This document shows, piece after piece, positions 1 through 5,453 of a DNA stretch of 8,798 bases; within the stretch, counting starts at the first letter, position 1; every line of letters starts with the position of its first letter. The stretch is from Phycisphaeraceae bacterium (GTDB taxonomy: Bacteria; Planctomycetota; Phycisphaerae; Phycisphaerales; Phycisphaeraceae): contig JANQKH010000373.1 in NCBI GenBank assembly GCA_028281215.1, positions 1 through 8,798 of the forward strand. The letters are read 5' to 3'. The notes under the pieces are model-generated. The model was not told the origin of the DNA, did no database searches, and worked only from the letters and a program-made list of their open reading frames with translations. Position numbers and translations under genes: made by a program.

Positions 1-482
1 CGGCCTGACTCACCGTCCACGGATACCTCGCGTAGAATGTCGCCGACCTGAACTTGAATGTTGCCATTTCGGTCCGGTTTGCCGTGTCCATCGAAGAACA
101 ACGACATGCCGGAATCGTTCACATCGAAACCGAACGCGTTGTTCAGTTGGGCGCCGTATGGTTCATGCTGCAACTGGACCCAGTTGTCAACGTAGTCGTG
201 ATTGATGGACTCAATGTTGTAAAGGAAATAGGTGTGTCCCGCGAAGTCGAAGTAGACTTCGATGGATTCGCTGCGGGCGATGGCTTCGGCGCGGGCCCAT
301 TCGAGGTCCGCGGCGAGCCGACGTGCGGTTGCCTCCGCTTTGTACCGTTGCGTGCCGGAGTTCACCCGTGGGACAGCGATGGCGACCATCACCGCCAAAA
401 CCGACAGCACCATCACCAGGTCAATGAGCGTGAACCCATGTCCCTGATGATGGTGCGGTCTCGTGGCGCGTAAGGTTTGCAC
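1..482 (-). CDS. GspH/FimT-type minor pseudopilin, 3' end cut by window edge
   Basis: Prepilin-like protein expected to be cleaved by the prepilin peptidase, inserted in the inner membrane and built into the pseudopilus tip. A short basic, His-rich leader ends in G-H-G, followed by F-T-L-I-D-L and about 20 hydrophobic residues. The next stretch (ARRLAADLEWARAEAIARS) is the helix typical of GspH/FimT, then come beta-rich residues. About 160 residues are visible and the reading frame is open to base 1. Start: I prefer GTG at 482-480, which has GGAGGAG nine bases upstream and gives a 16-residue leader; ATG at 509-507 has no ribosome site and adds an acidic stretch unusual for a prepilin leader. 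Odd: residue +5 of the mature protein is Asp (GAC, 422-420) instead of the nearly invariant Glu. It follows the major pseudopilin gene but lies beyond a strong terminator. The family call rests on the N-terminal half; the C-terminus is unseen. Confidence 0.8.
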   Translation of the reverse strand, partial: MQTLRATRPHHHQGHGFTLIDLVMVLSVLAVMVAIAVPRVNSGTQRYKAEATARRLAADLEWARAEAIARSESIEVYFDFAGHTYFLYNIESINHDYVDNWVQLQHEPYGAQLNNAFGFDVNDSGMSLFFDGHGKPDRNGNIQVQVGDILREVSVDGESG

Positions 483-529
483 TTTCTCCTGCTCCTCCGC
501 CACCGTCATGTCAAACTGAGGTTTCCCGC

Positions 530-567
530 AAAAAGAGCCCGGGCAGGCGTCAGCCGACCCGTGGCTC
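530..567 (-). terminator. Rho-independent terminator after the major pseudopilin gene
   Basis: Read on the minus strand, GAGCC, a bulged A and CGGGTCGGC form the left arm, TGAC is the loop, and GCCTGCCCG then GGCTC form the right arm, followed at once by TTTTT. The stem has 14 positions with one G-T pair, one mismatch and one bulge, and is very GC-rich. It lies 35 bases past the stop codon of the GspG-like gene and just upstream of the GspH-like gene, so it should end or thin out the operon transcript between them. Confidence 0.8.
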
Positions 568-582
568 CTGGTGTGCGTTTCC

Positions 583-595
583 AAGGTGCAACCTT
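583..595 (-). other. Small stem-loop just after the major pseudopilin stop codon
   Basis: A perfect 5-bp stem AAGGT/ACCTT with a 3-base loop lies 7 bases past the TAA stop, in the 3' untranslated stretch before the terminator. It is not followed by a T tract, so it is not a terminator itself. With the larger hairpin behind it, it could help stabilise the 3' end of the pseudopilin message. Such a short stem can arise by chance. Confidence 0.35.
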
Positions 596-602
596 CGTCG
601 GA

Positions 603-1097
603 TTAGAAATCCTTGAAAGCCGTGCCGTCTTCGGCCACTTCGGTGGCCAGAAGGTTGGCTTTGATTTCACCGGTCGTGGCTTTGTACCACCAGCCTGAGG
701 CGCCGGTGCCTTCGGCCACGGTGTCGCCATCGGCGAACGTGGCGTTACCGGCTTTGGTGCCCACGGGCATCGGGGGAATCTTGCGGATGTACGGACCGAA
801 GATGAAGCCGCCGGCCTTGCCGGTACCGTCGTCGACCGAACCGTCCGCCTTGGTCAACTTGGTCAATTGGTCCGACACGGTGGCGAACGCCGGGAAACTG
901 CCGTTGTGCTCAGCGGCGTAGAGGTCAATGGCGTTGCGAAGCACGGCGAGGTCGCCTTTGAGTGCGCTTTCGCTGGCGCCGGCGGTGCCGCGGCTCATAC
1001 GCGGGATCGCAATCGCGCCGATGATGCCGATAATCACCACGACGATAACCAGTTCGATCAGGCTGAAGCCTCGTTTGCGGTTCAATGTGCTGTTCAT
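603..1097 (-). CDS. GspG-type major pseudopilin
   Basis: Likely the main subunit of the pseudopilus, processed by a prepilin peptidase and N-methylated on Phe. The basic leader MNSTLNRKRG (10 residues) is followed by the classic F-S-L-I-E-L start with Glu at mature position 5 and a hydrophobic helix ending in A-I-P-R. Then comes the N-terminal helix extension (residues about 42-64, ending Y-A-A-E-H-N-G-S-F-P) and a C-terminal domain with G-P-Y-I-R-K-I-P-P-M-P (101-111) and W-W-Y ... T-T-G-E-I-K-A-N (136-148), the GspG-like pattern I know mostly from planctomycete genomes. Total 164 residues, normal for the family. Start: ATG at 1097-1095 has GGAGG eight bases upstream; the in-frame ATG at 1112 overlaps that ribosome site and would lengthen the leader. 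It is separated from the gene upstream by 93 bases with stem-loops and is followed by a terminator, unlike the tightly packed genes before it. Confidence 0.92.
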   Translation of the reverse strand: MNSTLNRKRGFSLIELVIVVVIIGIIGAIAIPRMSRGTAGASESALKGDLAVLRNAIDLYAAEHNGSFPAFATVSDQLTKLTKADGSVDDGTGKAGGFIFGPYIRKIPPMPVGTKAGNATFADGDTVAEGTGASGWWYKATTGEIKANLLATEVAEDGTAFKDF

Positions 1098-1105
1098 TCC
1101 AACTG

Positions 1106-1110
1106 CCTCC
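1106..1110 (-). promoter_or_regulatory. Ribosome binding site that sets the pseudopilin start
   Basis: GGAGG on the minus strand, with eight bases before the ATG at 1097. It decides between two in-frame ATGs: the upstream one (1112) directly abuts this site and has no usable spacing of its own. Confidence 0.7.
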
Positions 1111-1136
1111 ATCTCCGTTAAAGGGTTGTGTTCTCG

Positions 1137-1174
1137 AAAACGCTACCCCCTGTGTAGCGGACCCCTCTGCTACA
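1137..1174 (-). promoter_or_regulatory. Two competing stem-loops upstream of the major pseudopilin gene (possible attenuator or processing site)
   Basis: In the 93-base gap before the pseudopilin gene, the minus strand carries three complementary arms. The central arm (GCTAC core, 1154-1158) can pair upstream with TGTAGC (1174-1169; 6 bp, 10-base loop) or downstream with GTAGCG (1146-1141; 6 bp with CGCTAC, 7-base loop). The second hairpin is followed directly by TTTT (1140-1137), like a weak intrinsic terminator. The two folds exclude each other, the layout of an attenuator. No leader peptide or ligand site is visible; RNA processing that separates the pseudopilin message is equally possible. 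Confidence 0.4.
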
Positions 1175-1190
1175 GGAGATGCCGATCAAC

Positions 1191-1772
1191 TCACTTGGCA
1201 TCCTTGTCCTTGTTCTTCTTCGGTATTTCAGGCTTGGCGATCTGCAAGACGGCCTGTTTTCCGTCCTTTTCGAAGACAGCCGTGCGGATTGTGATGGTTG
1301 TAAGGGTCCAGCCGTTGATCGTCTTGTTTATCGGCCAACGTTCGCCTTCCACGATGGCCGCGCCGCTTTCGCCCACACCCAGCACTGCGGTCAACCGATG
1401 GCTCTCGATGAAATTCTGAACGGGATCGAGGGTAGCCTGCCGGGTCTCGCCCTGCTTGCCGTGCCGTTTGATTTCGATCTTGGGTTGAATCCAACTTTTG
1501 TCAGGCTCAAACGCGTTGCGCACGGCGGAAAGATTGAACTGTTCCGACTGTTGCAGTTGTTCCAGCCGACGCGCCAGCACGACGCCTTGCTCATTCGCGT
1601 GCGGCGCCGTTGGTTGTTGGACCAATGGCGTTGCCGATGAGGTGGGGGCGACTGATGTGTCGGCACCCGCCTTTCGCGGACCGGCGCTTTCCTGAAGGAA
1701 GACACGGTCCACCACCAGCGCGAGCATCGCCACGCCGAGCACGACCACAATGGTTTTTCGTTGCTTGTTCAT
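1191..1772 (-). CDS. PilP/GspC-like single-pass inner-membrane protein
   Basis: Probably the link between the PilMNO inner-membrane complex and the outer-membrane secretin. The 193-residue protein has a short cytoplasmic N-terminus, one membrane segment (about 7-25), a Pro/Ala/Thr-rich periplasmic linker (27-62) and a small beta-rich domain (about 124-179). In the latter, L-T-A-V-L-G-V ... A-A-I-V-E-G-E-R-W-P-I-N ... G-W-T-L-T-T-I ... A-V-L-Q-I looks like the GspC homology region / PilP fold: a strand, a turn with a set value, then an 'applied to' strand pair. The C-terminus is a Lys-rich tail. PilP proteins are usually lipoproteins, but there is no lipobox Cys here, so the membrane-helix anchor is more GspC-like. 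It follows the PilO-like gene after 51 bases and has no clear ribosome site. The assignment rests on domain pattern and gene order; direct sequence similarity is weak. Confidence 0.6.
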   Translation of the reverse strand: MNKQRKTIVVVLGVAMLALVVDRVFLQESAGPRKAGADTSVAPTSSATPLVQQPTAPHANEQGVVLARRLEQLQQSEQFNLSAVRNAFEPDKSWIQPKIEIKRHGKQGETRQATLDPVQNFIESHRLTAVLGVGESGAAIVEGERWPINKTINGWTLTTITIRTAVFEKDGKQAVLQIAKPEIPKKNKDKDAK

Positions 1773-1799
1773 CGCAGCGTAAGCAAACGATTCAAGCTG

Positions 1800-1816
1800 C
1801 GGACGGGCAACGTCCG
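1800..1816. other. Intergenic stem-loop between the PilO-like and PilP-like genes
   Basis: CGGACG and CGTCCG form a perfect 6-bp stem with a 5-base loop within the 51-base gap. No T tract follows on the minus strand, so it is not a terminator. It might act on translation of the next gene, which lacks a visible Shine-Dalgarno sequence, or it may be incidental. Confidence 0.35.
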
Positions 1817-1823
1817 TTCGGGA

Positions 1824-2387
1824 TTATTTGAGATTTTCCCCGCCCGCCGGCGATGCGAACCATGCCAGGCTGAACGCGAACTCCGCTTCGTCGTCGTCGT
1901 CCGCAGGGTCGCCGGAAACCGACCAGGATGCGACACCAACATCTTTGAATTCGACATGGAGCTGGTGCATGAACGCCACCACGTGGGTGAACCGGCCGGA
2001 CCCACTCAATCGAATGGGCACAGTGCTGTAATGCTTGCCGGGCTCGGGTGTGCCAGGTTGGACTTGATTAATCTTCAAGTGATGTTGCTCGGCCAGCGCG
2101 GCCAATGCGGCGATGCGCTTGTTGATGGCGGAGGTCGGCAACAGGCGTAACGGGCTGGCGTGAAGTTGGCCCTCCACAGTCGCCAGGTCGCGCTTCAAGC
2201 CGGTGAGTTGGTTGACCAGTTGGGTGGCGTCCGCTTCCTTGTTCTGCAAACTGCGCCGCGCCTGCTCGGCTTCGACCTGTCGGGCGAACTGTGGATGAAT
2301 GCCGATCCAGTACACCAGTGCGGTCACCACCAGGCAAACCCCGATACCGGCACCGTTGATCTGCCATTGATTGGTTTTATCGTTCAT
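1824..2387 (-). CDS. PilO-like inner-membrane assembly protein
   Basis: Partner of the PilN-like protein in the periplasmic alignment cage of a type IV pilus or type II secretion machine (GspM is the secretion counterpart). The 187 residues show one membrane segment near the N-terminus (about 12-30), a helical coiled-coil stretch rich in Gln, Leu, Arg and Glu (35-77), and a ferredoxin-like domain (about 81-178). Its core reads H-Y-S-T-V-P-I-R-L-S-G-S-G-R-F-T-H-V-V-A-F-M-H-Q-L, followed by the V-A-S-W-S-V strand and a last strand ending W-F-A; this layout is characteristic of PilO. An acidic loop with four Asp in a row (163-166, encoded by four GAC repeats) lies between the last two strands. 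The ATG overlaps the stop of the PilN-like gene by 4 bases and an AAGGGGGG run precedes it, so translation is probably coupled. Length is near the family norm. Confidence 0.82.
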   Translation of the reverse strand: MNDKTNQWQINGAGIGVCLVVTALVYWIGIHPQFARQVEAEQARRSLQNKEADATQLVNQLTGLKRDLATVEGQLHASPLRLLPTSAINKRIAALAALAEQHHLKINQVQPGTPEPGKHYSTVPIRLSGSGRFTHVVAFMHQLHVEFKDVGVASWSVSGDPADDDDEAEFAFSLAWFASPAGGENLK

Positions 2388-3046
2388 GGCGTCGTCCCCC
2401 CTTCGCGCAGATGGCAGATGACCTGAAACTGAATGGCGTCGCCCTTGCGAAACTCCACACGCTGCGCGTCCTGCAGCACCACCTTTTCAAATAGTTTGGT
2501 CTGTTCCAGTTCAAGAACGAATGCAGACAACGCCGCCTGAGCCTGCGCCAAACCGCGCACGTCAAGCCGCAACTGTTTGCCGGCCTTCGCGCCCGGTGAC
2601 GCGTTGGTTGCAACCTGGACGGGCCCACCGCCGACACGCGGCACGGTCGGAGCCGCGGTTGCTCCCGTCGGCGTCATCGGCGTGAGACTACACGACGATA
2701 GAACCACCCGGTCATTGAGCCGACTCGTCAGCAACGCCAGCAGCACGCTCCAGTCCGCCTGGTTATCTACCGCCTGACTGGCTTGAAGTGTCAACCGCGA
2801 TTCAATCAACAACGGTGCAACTTCACTGATCTGTTTACGCGTCGCTTCGATGTCGGATTCGACCCGGGCAATGTCCTGATCCACGTTATGCACGGCCGTG
2901 CCCGCAAGCGCCTGAAAAATCACCACGAGCACAACCAGCAAGGCACTGTAAATGCAGGTCGCGGTCACCCATCGTTTGATCAGCGTTTGTCGACGACGCG
3001 AAATCCGCCGCGGTGCGGGCACCAGGTTGATCGCAATCGTGCTCAT
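2384..3046 (-). CDS. PilN-like inner-membrane assembly protein
   Basis: Bitopic protein that binds the actin-like PilM through its cytoplasmic tail and pairs with PilO in the periplasm. The tail has I-N-L-V-P-A-P-R-R (6-14), the PilM-docking motif of the family, then a very basic run, a membrane segment (about 27-48), a coiled coil (52-95) and a C-terminal ferredoxin-like domain. That domain appears split: the strand around V-V-L-S-S-C-S-L (114-121) is separated from the strand R-L-D-V-R-G-L-A (160-167) by about 36 residues rich in Pro, Thr, Ala and Gly (122-158), longer than the turn normally found there. Total 220 residues, somewhat long for PilN because of this insertion. A strong ribosome site (AAGGAGG, 8 bases before the ATG) lies inside the end of the PilM-like gene, and the start/stop overlap is 4 bases. 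Confidence 0.85.
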   Translation of the reverse strand: MSTIAINLVPAPRRISRRRQTLIKRWVTATCIYSALLVVLVVIFQALAGTAVHNVDQDIARVESDIEATRKQISEVAPLLIESRLTLQASQAVDNQADWSVLLALLTSRLNDRVVLSSCSLTPMTPTGATAAPTVPRVGGGPVQVATNASPGAKAGKQLRLDVRGLAQAQAALSAFVLELEQTKLFEKVVLQDAQRVEFRKGDAIQFQVICHLREGGTTP

Positions 3047-4185
3047 AGCTCCCCTCCTTCGCCGTCGTACATCGCCAGGCCGACCGCCGTCACCAGGCTC
3101 GGATCATTCGCGCCGCGATGGCAGGCGTTCGCACAATCGACCAAGCGCATGGGCGAAGCGACGGTTGCGGTGATGTCGATGCACTGTTCGACAAACGCAT
3201 CCAACCCTGTCACACCCGCCCCACCGCCGACCAAGATGACCTGCGCCGCTTCACCGTTGAATTCCTCTTCCGCGTACGCCAGTGACATGCGCAACTCTTC
3301 GATGAGTCCGGAAAAGAACTTGCGCATCACAACGCGGACATTCGCGAATGGATCGTTGCCGGACGCACCGGCCTGTCGACGTTCGGTATCAATGGCATCG
3401 GCGTCGCCTACATCATCGTTGTTCCTGGACGTTGCGGAAATGCCGGCCGAACGCAACACGTAGTCGATATCGTCCGAGTCGAGATCAAACCCGTTCATCA
3501 ACTGTTCTTTGAGCTTGGCCATGCCATACTCACCGAGCGTGCGGCCGTAGACGACCACCGAACGCCAGAGCACGGTGATGCGCGCCGCCTGTTCGCCCAG
3601 GTCGACCATGCCCACCACCGGTGCGGTTTCAGCGCCCATACTTGAAGCCATCAAGCTCGCCGCCGCGCGGATCGAAGCCATCCATTCCACATCCAATGCC
3701 TGCACCGAAAGGCCGCCGTCCTCGAAGAGGTCCATGACCGGCGCGGCAGCCTCGTGTGGGCATCCCACTGCCATCACCGTGGCCTGCTTCTTGGACGCGC
3801 GCGAGTTGCTTGGCAATTCCCATGACGCAGCTTCCAATTGCTGGGGATCACAGCCGTGCGTTCGACCCAGTTCCATGCGCACGATCTGCTCACGCGGCGC
3901 ACCGGAATCGACCGGCGGAACGGGAAACACACTACTGACCAGTTGCGAAGTTGGCGCGCCGAGTACGATGTCACTGCTCGTGAATCCACGTCGATAGAGC
4001 ACGGACGCGAATCCATCGATCTCAGTTGGTGACAACGGACCGTCTTTCTCGCGACGGGGCATGACCGCCGTCGCCGCCAGTTGCCGCCGACCGCCTTGCC
4101 GCAACAGTTGCACAGCCTTCACAGACGTACTGCCCACATCGACCCCGATGGGCGTTCTGGTTGTCGGTTGGACTGCTAGTTTCAT
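3043..4185 (-). CDS. PilM-like actin-fold cytoplasmic protein
   Basis: Cytoplasmic ATP-binding protein of the actin/FtsA type that forms a ring under the platform and ties the assembly ATPase to PilN (GspL's cytoplasmic part is the secretion equivalent). In the 380-residue form, the first phosphate loop is G-V-D-V-G-S-T-S-V-K (14-23), the second is V-D-L-G-E-Q-A-A-R-I-T-V-L (194-206), and the adenosine motif is V-I-L-V-G-G-G-A-G-V-T-G-L (316-328). The polar stretch about 250-280 (S-R-N-N-D-D ... G-A-S-G-N-D) looks like a flexible insertion. Start: ATG at 4185-4183 has GGAG five bases upstream and puts the first strand close to the N-terminus, as usual. In-frame GTG at 4233 and ATG at 4230 overlap the platform gene's stop but have no ribosome site. 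It heads a tight M-N-O gene string. Confidence 0.88.
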   Translation of the reverse strand: MKLAVQPTTRTPIGVDVGSTSVKAVQLLRQGGRRQLAATAVMPRREKDGPLSPTEIDGFASVLYRRGFTSSDIVLGAPTSQLVSSVFPVPPVDSGAPREQIVRMELGRTHGCDPQQLEAASWELPSNSRASKKQATVMAVGCPHEAAAPVMDLFEDGGLSVQALDVEWMASIRAAASLMASSMGAETAPVVGMVDLGEQAARITVLWRSVVVYGRTLGEYGMAKLKEQLMNGFDLDSDDIDYVLRSAGISATSRNNDDVGDADAIDTERRQAGASGNDPFANVRVVMRKFFSGLIEELRMSLAYAEEEFNGEAAQVILVGGGAGVTGLDAFVEQCIDITATVASPMRLVDCANACHRGANDPSLVTAVGLAMYDGEGGEL

Positions 4186-4229
4186 CGCCTCTCCATCTGC
4201 TGTTCGCCGCTTGTGCGACGACAATTTCA

Positions 4230-5453
4230 TCACATTGCATTGGCCATCAGATCAAACACCGGCATGAACAGACTGATCGCCACAAAGCCGATCACCACAC
4301 CGAGAATCACGAGAATGACCGGCTCAATGATGTTGGTCAGCGTGCGCACGACCACATCGTTTTCTTCATCAAGCACATCCGCCAGACTGAGCAACAACGG
4401 CCCGATCTGCCCGCTCTCTTCGCCGCTGCGCATCGCTTCGTATACGGTGGGGTTGACCAAACGTTCATCGGCAAAGGCGCTGCTCATCGGCTGACCACGC
4501 GATACCGCGTGTTTCGCGTTGTCCAGCATCGCCTGATACTGTGTGTTCGACGACGACTGCGCGACCAGTTCCAACACTTCTAACAATGGAAGATAGCTTT
4601 CACGAAGCGTGCCGATCAGCCGGGCGATGCGCGCGGTGGCGAAGTTGCGCACGATCTTGCCGAGCCCCGGCGCGCGCAACACCAGTTTGTCGACGACCTT
4701 CTTACCGGCAGCGCTTTTGGCCCACATCACTATCGCGACGAACATGGCAACGACGCCGGCCAGCGCCGCCCACCAGTATTCACGCAGCCAATCACCGGAG
4801 TCCATCAACATCGCAGTGGTCGGCGGCAGCGGCACTTCGAGGTCTTCAAAGAGTGTTCCGAATCGCGGCAGCACGACCACGAGCATCAGGATCGCCACGC
4901 CGAACGCGACCACCATCAACAGCGCCGGATAGACCATCGCCCCGGCGACCTTATTGCGAATGCCAAGTTGCTTGCGCGTCAGCGTACCGATGCGTTCAAG
5001 CATGTAGGGCAGTTTGCCCGAGGTTTCGCCGGCGTCGATCAGGTTCCGGGTAACGGCGTCGAAATATTCCGGATGCGAGTCCATCGCTATCGCGAGAGAG
5101 TCGCCTTCTTCAACGCGTAGGCGCACCTGGGCGATGACCTGCCGGACGTTCAAGTCACGGGTCTGCCGCTCGACCGCTTCCAGCGATTGAACGATCGGCG
5201 TGCCGGTTTTGATCATGAGGAACAATTGCTGGCAGAAGTTCGCCAGCACTTTGAGCCTGCCGGTTTTTCCTTTTCGGCGCCAGCTTCGCTTGCCCGGCTT
5301 CACCGCGCCGGCCGCGGAAGACGCTTCGTCAATCTGCGTGACGAACAAACCGCGCTGCCGCAACGACTCGCGCGCGTCGTCGGCATCGGCGGCGTCGATT
5401 GTGTCGCTGACCAACTTTCCCGCCGCATCCCACGCTTGGTAGGCCAGTCTCAT
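4230..5453 (-). CDS. GspF/PilC-type inner-membrane platform protein
   Basis: Polytopic platform on which the assembly ATPase works to extract pseudopilins from the membrane. At 407 residues it has the normal family length and two copies of the GspF helical domain (about 70-194 and 273-398), each ending in membrane helices, with three membrane segments in all (about 173-196, 226-245, 376-399). The signature A-G-E-T-S-G-K-L (141-148) and its second-domain counterpart S-G-E-E-S-G-Q-I-G-P-L-L (343-354) are intact, as is the closing segment I-I-E-P-V-I-L-V-I-L-G. A basic patch (K-R-S-W-R-R-K-G-K, 55-63) precedes domain one. In domain two the usual S-G-V-P-L turn reads S-Y-L-P-L (286-290). The ATG overlaps the ATPase stop codon by 4 bases and has GGGAGG four bases upstream. 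Sequence alone does not separate pilus from secretion versions. Confidence 0.95.
   Translation of the reverse strand: MRLAYQAWDAAGKLVSDTIDAADADDARESLRQRGLFVTQIDEASSAAGAVKPGKRSWRRKGKTGRLKVLANFCQQLFLMIKTGTPIVQSLEAVERQTRDLNVRQVIAQVRLRVEEGDSLAIAMDSHPEYFDAVTRNLIDAGETSGKLPYMLERIGTLTRKQLGIRNKVAGAMVYPALLMVVAFGVAILMLVVVLPRFGTLFEDLEVPLPPTTAMLMDSGDWLREYWWAALAGVVAMFVAIVMWAKSAAGKKVVDKLVLRAPGLGKIVRNFATARIARLIGTLRESYLPLLEVLELVAQSSSNTQYQAMLDNAKHAVSRGQPMSSAFADERLVNPTVYEAMRSGEESGQIGPLLLSLADVLDEENDVVVRTLTNIIEPVILVILGVVIGFVAISLFMPVFDLMANAM

Noticed and set aside
509..514. TTGACA on the minus strand, a perfect -35 consensus just before the GspH-like gene
   Set aside because: At 16-18 bases further on the sequence is GC-rich with no TATAAT-like box, and the stretch there already serves as the ribosome binding site. 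I do not call a promoter.
1800..1816. Intergenic stem-loop as a terminator between the PilO-like and PilP-like genes
   Set aside because: The stem is only 6 bp and no T tract follows on either strand; kept only as a possible structure.
1888..1901. Four tandem GAC (GTC on plus) triplets as a slippage-prone repeat
   Set aside because: It encodes four Asp in a loop of the PilO-like protein; unit changes would keep the frame, and four units is too short to suggest phase variation.
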